Part shown: positions 22,639 to 33,060 of the stretch, in pieces | Layout of the letters: every line of letters starts with the position of its first letter | Position numbering within the stretch: the stretch's first letter is position 1 | NCBI GenBank assembly: GCA_039105265.1 | Contig: JAPFFF010000026.1 | Coordinates: 1 to 64,000 of the forward strand | DNA from: Tritrichomonas musculus | Lineage: Eukaryota; Parabasalia; Tritrichomonadida; Tritrichomonadidae | DNA length: 64,000 nucleotides | Direction of reading: 5' to 3' | Position numbers and translations under genes: made by a program | Notes under the pieces: model-generated | Seen by the model: the letters and a program-made list of their open reading frames with translations, nothing else | The model's database searches: none | Told to the model about the DNA's origin: nothing

Positions 22639-25085
22639 TTATGCTATCAAGCAATTTTTATCATTCACCTTAGCATTCATAGGGATATCTATTCTTCTGC
22701 ATAGTGAAAAGTCAGGACAAGCCATTTCCACATTCTTAAGACCAGATCCAGCAAAAGCATCATTAACAATTACTGTTACATTAGGCGGAATAACAATTCT
22801 CCACAACGATTTACAATTTTAAAAAGCGCATTGACCGATATTTTTCACAGTCATCGAAATTGATATATCCAATAATGATGAACAATCACAAAAAGCGAAA
22901 TCTCTAATTTCTTTAATAGAAGAAGAAATACCGAATGATATTCTCGTCAACGCGGAGCAACCACAAAAAGTATAAGGCTCAATAAAAAGCAAAAAATAAG
23001 GCAAAACAATATTTTCAATAGACGAACATTTCTGAAAAGCATGATCGCCGATAATGTCCAGTCCAGAAGGAATCTGGACAGACGACAGAGCTGAACAATC
23101 ATTAAAAGCATAACTGCCGATTGATGTTATTGAATCTATTGAGAACAACCGTTAAAAGTTGAATTGTTTATTTTTGTCACTGAATTTGGAATCAAAATTC
23201 TATGCAACGATGAACAACCGCTAAACGCATATTCGCCTATATATGGCACCGAGGGAGGTATCGTCACATCGTTCAGTAACGAACACTTGTTGAACGCATA
23301 GGCTCCAATTTTGGTGACGCTGCTTGGAATGACAATTTTTTAGTTTTTTTTGAAATTTTTAAGGTTTGATAAATATAGATAACTGATATATTTGTCAGCG
23401 AAACGCAGTCGCTGAAGACATACTTCTCGATTTCACTGAGAGATGAAGGAAGAGCGATCTTCGAAAGCAAGGAACACAAGTGGAATGCATTGCTGCCAAT
23501 GGAGACAATCGATGAAGGCATGCTTACTTTTGATAGCGATGAACAGCCTTAAAAGGCTGATGGTCCTATCGTTGTGATTGAATTGGGTATCGTTAGCTCT
23601 TTCATTTGTGAACAATCCTTAAAGCAATCTTTCCCTATCTCAATGTTTTTCACTGTAAATAGAAGACGGACAATATCAATATCGTTTCTTTCTGCTGCTA
23701 GTTTCAAAGCTGAAACATTATTCAAAATACTAAATAAACATCATTGAAATTCAAACAAAATAGAAATTGCATTTGAATTGAAATTCATTTAAATTACATT
23801 CAAAAAAAAAAAAAAAAAAAAAAAATTTCAATTGAAATTCTATTAAAAATTTTTTTTTGTTTGAAATTTGAGGGTAGCTGCAACGAAATTTTTTGGACAA
23901 GCCCTCTCAAAAAGTGGACTGTCAAATTGATTTTTCTCATTGGTAAGAAGGTTTTATGATTTTATAATAACATAATATAAAACTTTATTTTGAGCGTTTG
24001 CACTTTTTAAATAAAAGATTAAAATTCCTGGGAAAAATGTATAAATTCACGATGCTAAAAATGTGCATGCGGTCATCCTTTATTTGGTAAAAATATAAAA
24101 TTAATTATAAATAAATAAATATAAAATATATGAGAATAATTATTTGGTCGCGTTAAGCTAAATTTTAATTCTATTCATGATAAAAAATGTGAAAAATTTT
24201 GTAACAAAACAAAAAATAGAATTCTTTCTTTTTAAATTATCTTTTTGAATTGGATTTGAATTATTAAATGAAAGATTTCCAACTTAGTGAATCTGCAAGT
24301 TCTTAACTATTCCATGAATCCAGCTTTAAACCCAAAGAAATCCAAAAAAAATCAATCCAAATTCATATTGTAATTATCTATAAAATTTGAAATAATATCA
24401 TGATTAATCATTTTTATATTATAAAAATGATCTTTTCATTGGAACCTTGCTTTTAATAAAAAAAAATACTAATAACCAACAAAAAAGTTTACAATTTATA
24501 ATTATTTAGCATGCACTATATTAAATATCAATAAACAACTCATTGCAACATATATTTTATTATTTACTTTCCGAAATAATAAATACAACTGATAAAAATT
24601 TTAGAAAAAAATATAATTTTCATATCACATTTCAAAAAAATACGATCATGTTTTGAATTTGTTACATCTACTCTGAAATTTGATAAAAAAAAATTTTTTT
24701 GTAATGATTGTGTCATTTATTTTAGGCCTATCGTCTTTTAATAGAAGCTCTACAAGTGTGATATGACCAAATTCGCATGCATAGTAGAAAATGAATTAGT
24801 TGTCATCGAATTCTTTCGGCATGAATTCGAAGTTGAAGTAATGAAAAGCAAAATTTAAAGTGTTTTGATTGAAGTTATTTTCAATGTTATTTTTTTCAAC
24901 GGTTTTATTCAATAAGTTGTCATGAATATGTTTAGCTATTTCATTGAGAAGACATTTAATTGCTTCTTCAAGACACCTCTCAAAAGTTCTATCGTCTTGC
25001 TCAATTTGAATCGCTTCAAGAAGATGGACGATTTCTGGATTATTCCCATGAATTGCGTAGAGCCAAATTGAAAGTTATTTAGAAA
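22639..25085 (-). pseudogene. Decayed ankyrin (DUF3447-type) + BspA-like LRR gene
   Basis: Read on the minus strand, 25085-24690 gives ankyrin/DUF3447 text (WLYAIHGNNPEIVHLLE, ACEFGHITLVELLL) with one in-frame stop. About 0.95 kb of AT-rich non-coding sequence follows. 23745-23680 resumes as an ankyrin piece (ALKLAAERNDIDIVRLLF), then BspA repeats of 23 residues (IPSS(V/L)xxIGxxAFxxCSSL) run to a stop at 22641-22639. Damage includes TAA in place of Lys in two repeats (near 22818 and 23549), a third stop near 23143, and a ~50-bp insertion near 23340-23390 that shifts the frame. Intact relatives are surface or cytosolic proteins of unknown role. The 3.3-kb transposon lies directly downstream. 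Confidence 0.8.
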
Positions 25086-25109
25086 TTAACAAATATAGAT
25101 AACTGTGTA

Positions 25110-26205
25110 TTTAATATATTATTTTTTTTATACATAAATATGAATTCATTAAATACCTACATTTTAATTCAACTTTGATTGATTTTTTTTTCTATATTTA
25201 ATACAACTTTAATTTTATACTACGTGAGAGAAATATTAGGAAACGCTGAAATATTTTTTATTTTGTAAATGTTTAATCTCGTACTTTTTCCTTAAATAAA
25301 ATGCTTCATATTCCTCCAGGAAAAATAAAATTTCTTGTAATGAGATTATATTTGGATGTAGAACAAGTAATGAGGAAATTTAATATTGATAATCGGATTT
25401 ATGTTTTTTTTTTTTTTTTTTTTTATCATTCAATATACTTCCTCCAAAATCCGAAAGAGACATTTAAAATTATTTACAAAATAGTCCTACTAAAACATTT
25501 TTTCGAGATTAATAATTAAAACATCTTAAACTTTGGAAACATATTCTTTTAAATAATGTAGTTAACATCACTTTTCGAATTTTATTAACCAATAAACGTT
25601 ATTAATAAAAATGCTCCAAAATAAAATATCAGATTTGAAGTGAATTCAACAAAGTTTTTTATATTATATTCTGTTTATATACCTTCAAAATCATATATCA
25701 ACTTTTTTAAACTTTTTAAAAAAAATCATTTTTTTAATAAAAATCAAATATTTTATTGATATATGGCAATATCCCCTTATTTTCAATATTCTGTATTAAT
25801 AAAACTTTATTAATTGATAAAATTTTTGAAAAATTAAAACACACAACTCAATATTCACAAATAAGCAAACTTTTGACTTAGGAAACAATATTTCATTGTT
25901 TCTACCTTGAATTTTTTTTTTAAGCATGATGACTATGCTTTTATGAAAAATTTAGATAAAAACATTTTTCTATGAATTATTTGATAATCAATTGAATGTT
26001 ATCAATACTTTGAATTGAATTGAATATTATAAAAGAATTATCCCATTTTTCAAAATTCTAAAAATGATTTTATCATTAAAATTAATATTAAGATATGCCA
26101 TTTATTATAAATTATTATATATGAGATTTGAATCCATCCATAAATTTCTATCAAATTCATGAAACTACATTCATTCAAATTTTGAAAGCATCTTTTTACA
26201 TCACA
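25110..26205. other. AT-rich spacer
   Basis: About 1.1 kb with T and A runs (for example 25406-25424). The 72-residue frame at 25301-25519 crosses a poly-T run and has no other support. No gene is seen. Confidence 0.4.
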
Positions 26206-27790
26206 TTTTTTTTTTTTGTAACTGGACACAGGAATCCTGATATGGATTCCGTGTGCTCGTCATGGGCTTATTCGCGTTTAAAAAACAAAATTGATCCAAA
26301 TCACGAGTATGTTCCAATTAGAGGACACATGAATGACATCACGCAAGCACAATTTTGAGAAATTGAATATAGAAGCACCAATGTATGTTCTAGACATCAA
26401 ACCTCGAATTTCAGATGTTATTAAAAAATACGAAGATGTTTTAGATCCTATTTTTCACTTTGTCAATACTTTTCAAACAAAAAGGCACCAGTTGTACCAA
26501 TTTTCGATGGCGATAAATATGAAACCTTACTTCCTGTTGACGATATTACTTCATATTTCTTAAAAATAAACTCGCACACGCATCCTGTTTTACTTTTCAG
26601 AATCGACAACATTGGCAAGTTAATTCAAGGAAGATACATCAAAAAAGGACCAAAAGAAGAATTTCAAACAACGATCGCCTTTGCAATGATGGTTTACGAA
26701 AAGTATGAAAAATTCATGAAAAACCTCAAAGGACCAATGCCTGTTGTTCTTTGTGGAAACCGTCGCAAATACATAGATCTTGCAATGAAAATGAACTGTC
26801 CGGCCATCACGAAGAAGTGAATTGCGACGTATCATCATATGAAGGCACAATATTTGTTACAGAAGAAGACTCAGACAAAACATTCCAAATGCTGAGGATG
26901 TCAGTTCCAATCGAGTCAGTATTAACGGATCAAAGGCCGCCAATTATCAGTCCAAACAGTTATTTTGACGATGTCAAAGATCTGCTTTCAAAGATGAACT
27001 ATCTTGCTCTTCCTGTCATTGATGACCAAGGCGAATTCATTGGAATCATTAGAAAATCAACTTTCTTAGTAAAACCTAAAAAGAAAGTTATCATGATGGA
27101 CCACAATGAACTCGACCAAAGTATTCCTGGACTTGAAGATGCAGAAATCGTTGAAATCATTGATCATCATCGTCTCGCAATTTTCCTTGATGTTGAACCA
27201 GTAGGAAGCACGTGCACACTTGTTTGTGGCTTGTACATGAAACATAACGTTGAAGTTGATAAAGAGACTGCACTTGCATTTCTTTCTGGAATCATAAATG
27301 ATACCGTCATCATGAAAAGTCCAACAACAACACAAAAGATAGAGAATATGTTCAAAAACTTGCAAATATCGCTGGAATTGAATCTGTTAAAGAATTTGGA
27401 AAGACAATTTTCAGCGGTGGAGCATCAATTGTGACTCAAGATGCAAGAAAATTAATCACAGCAGATTTCAAAACTTTTGAGGAATATAGAATTAAATTTG
27501 GAATTGGGCAATGTGAAGTCATACAATTCCAAGGCATTGATGATGTTAAAAGTCATTGGTTGGAAGTGCTTAATCAGGTCAAAGAAGAAAATAAGCTTAA
27601 ATGGGCAATGATTGTAATTACCAACATTATTCTTGAAGATTCGATTATGCTTTGCACACCTTTCCCAGAAAAAGAAAAACAACTTCAATACAAAAAGATG
27701 TCTGAAAACCAATACTTTTGTCCTGAAGTGTTATCAAGGAAAATTCAGATTCTTCCTGAGATAATTAGAACTTTGTCAATTGACATATAA
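26190..27790 (+). pseudogene. Family II (Mn-dependent, DHH) inorganic pyrophosphatase with CBS domains, frameshifted
   Basis: The product resembles DHH-CBS-DRTGG-CBS-DHHA2 pyrophosphatases, which hydrolyse PPi to phosphate. Visible motifs in order: VTGHRNPDMDSVCSSWAY (DHH motif I), a CBS piece, a DRTGG-like piece ending VVLCGNRRKYIDLAMKMNCPAI, a second CBS piece (VLTDQRPPII...YLALPVID), VIMMDHNE (motif II Asp), EIIDHHRLA (DHH signature) and GIINDT, then a C-terminal DHHA2 half ending at 27790. Four frame breaks, near 26350, 26483, 26805 and 27333, are each explained by a one-base change, mostly in short homopolymers. No ATG is evident before the first motif. Catalytic residues are otherwise kept, so decay is recent or the base calls are wrong. 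Confidence 0.85.
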
Positions 27791-28411
27791 AATTGATTAA
27801 AAATATATCTAATTTTTTTTTTTTTTTTTTTTGTATATAGAACAAAATTGTTAAATTTGATTTATTATATATATCATACATCCATTTATATTTTTTAATA
27901 TGATACAATACAATTAAAGACATAATATATCATTGCTTTGCATGCATATTTGTTCATAGATTTACACCAGAGTTGATATTTTTGAGAAAAAAATGGTTAA
28001 TGAATTTTTAAGTATTTTTGTTTACCAAATTCTCTTTTTTCAGATGAGAAATTTTGAATAGCTCCATATTCAAATATTTATAGGTAATCAAAAGTATATT
28101 CACTGTATAATATTTATATTAAAAAATTCACAAAAATGGAAAAAGAAGATTTGGATCAATTCACTTTGATTAAAATAAACCAATAGAAGAATCAATTTAG
28201 ATCATCACCAAAGTTAAAAATGAAAAAACATGGTAATAATCTATAAAGAAATTACTTAAATTATAAACAAAGAATCTTTTTAGTTACTTTATTAAAGGTT
28301 CAATGAAAACACATTGAAGAAGAAGAAAAAAAAAAAACCAAAAGTGAGATCGTTTAAAGCAGACACTGCTGCTTTTTAAAATAATATATATTGCTGACAA
28401 TATTATAATTT
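27791..28411. other. AT-rich spacer between convergent genes
   Basis: About 0.6 kb with a T run at 27812-27832. Nothing coding or structured is supported. Confidence 0.4.
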
Positions 28412-29583
28412 TTAAATTGAATTTATATCTATTCCAAAGCCTTCATAGAATAATTTGTTGATGCTTTTCATTTGCCGATAAAACACTGGCGGCTTTGGCT
28501 TTGTTTTTGGTATGTTTAAGTCAATTCGACCAAATAAAATTGAATATGGCGGCATGTATAAGATAGTTTCCATACAATTTATAATATCTCGTATTTCTTT
28601 AATGAAAGTTTCTTCAAGTTGAGAATTTTCTTTTTTATCTTTTCCATCTTTTTTATCTTTATCATCTTCTTCATCCTTTTTATCTTTATCATCATCTTCA
28701 TCCTTTTTATCTTTATCATCTTTATCATCCTTTTTATCTATTTCATCTTTTTCATCTTTATTATCTTCTTCGTCTTTTTCATCTATAATTTTTCCTCTAA
28801 AAATAAAATCGAATAAAGTTTTTGGATCTGTAAATAAAAAAGTTTCATTGAATGATATTTCATTTATAGTTTCTATTTGTTCATTAAAATCTGAATTCTT
28901 TGATATTACAAATTCTGATTCTATGAATTGCTGTTCATTGCTTATTCGTGATAATTCATAGTTGACTTTTATCTTTTGATTTTTTTCATTTCTGATTTCT
29001 TCATAATTAAAGTTTTTATTATTTTTAACAAAATTTACTAGCTGTGAATCAATGTCTGAAATAAAACCATTTTTATATTCTTTCTTTCCATCAATACCAA
29101 ATTCTTGTTCTTTTGTTTCGTATGAATATTTTTTATTTTCTCCAGACTGTTTTTCATAATTTCCATAGTTCATAGATTTTCTGGATAATCTCGAATCCTC
29201 ACATTTATCTGTCTTTGATTCACTGCTATATGCATTTGAAATGATATTTGGAGTGTCTAAGTGCAATTCGTCAATGTAATCTACAATGTTTTGAAATGGC
29301 TGATTTTCTAAATTAAATAACGGAGAAAGTAAAATGAATGATTTGAGATATGAAAAAATATTTTCACCTTCATTCATATTGAATTGAAATCGAAAAGAAT
29401 CAAAACAAGAAAATGATTTAATGAAATATTTTTTTGATGATTTGTAATCTAACTTTAATAGATAATAATATGAGAGCTTGAGTTTTGCTAAGCACATGAT
29501 AAACTTCTTTGATGCTTCAAGTCTCTTGTCATAATGTTTATGATAAACATTTTGAAAAATCAGTGGATTTATCATGTTTAAAA
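28412..29583 (-). CDS. C-terminal part of the Sel1-repeat kinase, in a different frame
   Basis: From ATG 29575 this would be a 387-residue protein, but the frame is open upstream to 29589 and overlaps the end of the kinase frame in the run GAAAAAAAATAATTTT. The text that follows (KKFIMCLAKLKLSYYYLLKLDYKSSKKYFIKSF) is TPR/Sel1-like and continues the kinase's last repeat. The end has (F)IKEIRDIINCMETILYMPPYSILFGRI, a conserved-looking tail. Between them is a Lys/Asp/Glu low-complexity run (about 28640-28800). I infer this is the C-terminus of the 29584-32967 gene, separated by an indel in the A8 run; it may alternatively be translated alone. Confidence 0.6.
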
Positions 29584-32500
29584 TTATTTTTTTTCATGCT
29601 CTGATGCTATAATGTAATATCTAATCGATTCATCTTCTCTTCCATCCTGCTGCTCTCTCATTCGACCAAGATTGAATTCAGCAAGACAAAAATCATGTTC
29701 TGATGATCTTTTATAAAAGTGCTCTGCCTTTTGAAATTCATTCAAATAAAACTGATTCAACAATCCATAGTTGTTTTGTCCGAATGGATACTCGCCAAAT
29801 GCAGACTCTTTAATATAATCAACAGCTTTTTCAATATCTTGAAAACAAGTGAGATACACCAAGCCTAAATCATTGACTGATCGATATCGATAATAATTAT
29901 AACAAATGCTCAGAGTTGAACTTTGGTCTGGTGATATTGTTTCTATTTCTTGAAAAAAAATCTCATAACATTTTTTGAAACATTTAATTGCTTTTGATAA
30001 ATTAATAAATTTCTTTTCATTTGAATAAATTTGTCCTAATTTAAAAAGAGCAAATGAATTATTTTGTTTGGATGATAATTCATAATATTCTTTCGCTTTC
30101 AAATAATCTTGTTTAACTCCATGTCCATTTTCATAAAGATTTCCCAAATAAATAAGAGCATCTGAATTATTTTGTTTGGATGATAATTCATAATATTCTT
30201 TCGCTTTCAAATAATCTTGTTTAACTCCATGTCCATTTGCATAAAGATTTCCTAAATTATTAAGAGCATCTGAATTATTTTGTTTGGATGATAATTCATA
30301 ATATTCTTTCGCTTTCAAATAATCTTGTTTAACTCCATGTCCATTTTTATAAAGATTTCCTAAATTATTAAGAGCAAATGAATTATTTTGTTTGGATGAT
30401 AATTCATAATATTCTTTCGCTTTCAAATAATCTTGTTTAACTCCATATCCATAATAATAAAGATTTCCTAAATTATTAAGAGCAAATGAATTATTTTGTT
30501 TGGATGATAATTCATAATATTCTTTCGCTTTCAAATAATCTTGTTTAACTCCATGTCCATTTTTATAAAGATTTCCTAAATTATTAAGAGCAAATGAATT
30601 ATTTTGTTTGGATGATAATTCATAATATTCTTTCGCTTTCAAATAATCTTGTTTAACTCCATGTCCATTTTCATAAAGATTTCCCAAATAAATAAGAGCA
30701 TCTGAATTATTTTGTTTGGATGATAATTCATAATATTCTTTCGCTTTCAAATAATCTTGTTTAACTCCATGTCCATTTTTATAAAGATTTCCTAAATTAT
30801 TAAGAGCATATGAATTATTTTGTTTGGATGATAATTCATAATATTCTTTCGCTTTCAAATAATCTTGTTTAACTCCATATCCAAAATAATAAAGATTTCC
30901 TAAATTATTAATAGCACTTGAATTATTTTGTTTGGATGATAATTCATAATATTCTTTCGCTTTCAAATAATCTTGTTTAACTCCATATCCAAAATAATAA
31001 AGATTTCCTAAATTATTAAGAGCATATGAATTATTTTGTTTGGATGATAATTCATAATATTCTTTCGCTTTCAAATAATCTTGTTTAATTCCATATCCAT
31101 TTTTATAAAGATTTCCTAAATTATAAAGAGCATATGAATTATTTTGTTTGGATGATAATTCATAATATTCTTTCGCTTTCAAATAATCTTGTTTAACTCC
31201 ATATCCATAATAATAAAGATCTCCTAAATTATTAAGAGCAAATGAATTATTTTGTTTGGCTGATAACTCAAAATATACAATTGCTTTCAATCTATCTTGT
31301 TTACTAGAAATACTTAATTCTCCAATTATTAAAAGATCAAATGAATCCAATAATTTAATCTTATTCATTTTTAAGTAATCAAAAAGATGATTCATCAAGC
31401 TGCTAATAGAGTTGTTTTGAGAAATTGAAATGTAGAAATACGCTACAATCTCATTTGTATTTTTATATGATATATTCTTGAGAATATCACAAGTTATAAA
31501 ATCCATATTTATGGACTCAATAATTTCTTTAATTTGAGGTCTTTCAGATTGTTTCTCTTTTGTGGATAACTTAACTAAAGGTGATATCAAATAATTGTTA
31601 TATTTGTTTTTTTCATCAGTAAATAAAAATTCAATTATTTTTCCAAAAGAGTAAATGTCTGTTGGAAAAGAAACAACACCATTTTCACTTTGCTGTTCTG
31701 GAGATGCATATGACTGAGAACCAATATCTTTAGTTAAATTTTCTTGAACTTCTTCGCTTTCATCGATATAGCGAATCGTTTCAAAGTCAGAAATATAAGG
31801 GATGTTGTCATGGTCAACAAGAATATTCATTGGCTTTAAATCCCGATGAATACGTTCATTTGAATGAAGGTGCTGGATTCCACTAGCAACGCGACGCATT
31901 GCAAGATGAAACATAAATTCGTCATTTGGATATTTTTCCTTATATTCATCAAGTGTTCCATTGCTCATAAATTCATAAACAAAACCAACTTCTTGCTTAT
32001 TATCATATAAAAAGCCATAAAAACGAACAAAGCTTCTATGCGGAAAATTTAAAACAAAATCCATTTCATGCCATATCTCGGAATCTATTTCATCTTTACT
32101 CAATAGATTATTGATTATCATTTTGATTGCAAAAATATGGAGACTTTTAATATGTAATGCAAATCTATACAAAACATGGTCACTTCGATAATCTCGCAAA
32201 TATATAAAATCATTAATATGAAAGTCAAAAATATTGAATTGATCAAGTTGGTCAATATTTTTGTTTTCAATTAAATAGTTTATCAAACTTATTAAAAAAT
32301 TGTCAATCGATTTTTTATCCGTCACTTTTTTGTCAATAATTGCAGATAAATTATTTTTGAATGCTTTTTCAAAAGGATTGCCATCGGTTTGATCAAACGT
32401 AAAAAAACTTGGATCTTCAAAATAATTGGAAGGGAAATAGTTCCTTCGAATTAAGTATCCTGACAATACATCTATCGTATTTTTTATAAATAAATTATCA

Positions 32501-32967
32501 ATTTTTTTATTTCTGAAGAAATGTTCTTTAAACGATTTTACTTCATCCCTAGCATCATAACTTGCATTATTGCTCTTCATTGAAAATATAGATGTATTCG
32601 AATAATTAATGAGTTTTGAAGATTTATCGAGTTCTTCAATTATACCAGAAATTAAATTATACTCAATATTTTCAATGACTATAAAATGCTTTTCGACGCA
32701 AAAACTGATATTATATTTATTTAATTCATCATTTTGGGTATTTCTTTGTTTTGGATTAATTTCGGGAAATGTGAGGACACCATAAGTCATAAATTTGAAT
32801 TTGGACAAAGGTTGTATTATATCTTGGATATTATTATTTGGATCATTAAAGTCTATTTCAGCTATTAAGAAATCAAATTTGGAATACATTTCCTTTAATA
32901 AGCCATCACTCATTGCTGAGAGGTATTCATTGGTTTTATTTATACTTGGGAATGGAAAATTACTCAT
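29584..32967 (-). CDS. Protein kinase with Sel1-like repeats
   Basis: 1127 residues from ATG 32967. The first ~270 residues are unrecognised. The kinase domain follows: FAIK with Lys282, FVYEFMSNGTLDEY, HRDLKPMNIL (HRD at 374-376), then ISDFE with Asp394 (DFE instead of DFG), SYASPEQ and TDIYSFGKIIEF. The Mg-binding Asp is kept, so activity is possible. Residues ~570-1000 are Sel1/TPR-like repeats, eleven of them nearly identical 36-mers (YYELSSKQNNS...NLGNLY.NG.GVKQDYLKAKE). Sel1 repeats bind protein partners, so this is probably a signalling scaffold. The frame ends at an A8 run and appears to continue in another frame at 28412-29583. TCATTTTC just upstream resembles an initiator. Confidence 0.88.
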   Translation of the reverse strand: MSNFPFPSINKTNEYLSAMSDGLLKEMYSKFDFLIAEIDFNDPNNNIQDIIQPLSKFKFMTYGVLTFPEINPKQRNTQNDELNKYNISFCVEKHFIVIENIEYNLISGIIEELDKSSKLINYSNTSIFSMKSNNASYDARDEVKSFKEHFFRNKKIDNLFIKNTIDVLSGYLIRRNYFPSNYFEDPSFFTFDQTDGNPFEKAFKNNLSAIIDKKVTDKKSIDNFLISLINYLIENKNIDQLDQFNIFDFHINDFIYLRDYRSDHVLYRFALHIKSLHIFAIKMIINNLLSKDEIDSEIWHEMDFVLNFPHRSFVRFYGFLYDNKQEVGFVYEFMSNGTLDEYKEKYPNDEFMFHLAMRRVASGIQHLHSNERIHRDLKPMNILVDHDNIPYISDFETIRYIDESEEVQENLTKDIGSQSYASPEQQSENGVVSFPTDIYSFGKIIEFLFTDEKNKYNNYLISPLVKLSTKEKQSERPQIKEIIESINMDFITCDILKNISYKNTNEIVAYFYISISQNNSISSLMNHLFDYLKMNKIKLLDSFDLLIIGELSISSKQDRLKAIVYFELSAKQNNSFALNNLGDLYYYGYGVKQDYLKAKEYYELSSKQNNSYALYNLGNLYKNGYGIKQDYLKAKEYYELSSKQNNSYALNNLGNLYYFGYGVKQDYLKAKEYYELSSKQNNSSAINNLGNLYYFGYGVKQDYLKAKEYYELSSKQNNSYALNNLGNLYKNGHGVKQDYLKAKEYYELSSKQNNSDALIYLGNLYENGHGVKQDYLKAKEYYELSSKQNNSFALNNLGNLYKNGHGVKQDYLKAKEYYELSSKQNNSFALNNLGNLYYYGYGVKQDYLKAKEYYELSSKQNNSFALNNLGNLYKNGHGVKQDYLKAKEYYELSSKQNNSDALNNLGNLYANGHGVKQDYLKAKEYYELSSKQNNSDALIYLGNLYENGHGVKQDYLKAKEYYELSSKQNNSFALFKLGQIYSNEKKFINLSKAIKCFKKCYEIFFQEIETISPDQSSTLSICYNYYRYRSVNDLGLVYLTCFQDIEKAVDYIKESAFGEYPFGQNNYGLLNQFYLNEFQKAEHFYKRSSEHDFCLAEFNLGRMREQQDGREDESIRYYIIASEHEKK
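30055..31242 (-). repeat. Eleven-unit 108-bp tandem array inside the Sel1 kinase gene
   Basis: Units of exactly 108 bp (36 codons) start every 108 bp from 30055, marked by TGAATTATTTTGTTTGGATG. Most bases are identical between units. Differences cluster in the codons after QNNS (Tyr, Phe, Ser or Asp), at NN/YN/IY, and at KN/YY/YF/EN/AN before the Gly. Some unit types recur (for example the DAL-IY-EN unit twice), suggesting unequal exchange or gene conversion. Confidence 0.95.
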
Positions 32968-32970
32968 TTA

Positions 32971-33059
32971 TTGAAAATGAAAATTTGTCTTATTTCTATA
33001 TCAAAAGTAAAAATTTTTGAATATTAAAAAAAAATTCAATAGAAGCTAATATAAACTTA
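32971..33059. repeat. Promoter-proximal duplicate, copy A
   Basis: Immediately upstream of the Sel1 kinase ATG. Nearly the same ~88 bp, sharing GAAAATGAAAATTTGTCTTA and CTATATCAAAAGTAAAA, recurs in the same orientation at 34355-34442. Confidence 0.85.
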
Positions 33060-33060
33060 A

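Noticed and set aside
23745-23870. Hairpin around the A23 run in the ankyrin-BspA pseudogene
   Set aside because: The arms (CAAACAAAATAG... and ...TTTTTTTTGTTTG) match poorly beyond A/T runs.
25301-25519. 72-residue frame at 25301
   Set aside because: It reads through a poly-T tract as poly-Phe and has no recognisable content.
29575-29600. Programmed ribosomal frameshifting at the A8 run
   Set aside because: No stimulatory structure is evident and such recoding is not established for this gene class; an indel is simpler.
30055-31242. Regular 108-bp repeats considered as a CRISPR-like array
   Set aside because: There are no unique spacers; the repeats are in-frame Sel1 codons of a kinase gene.
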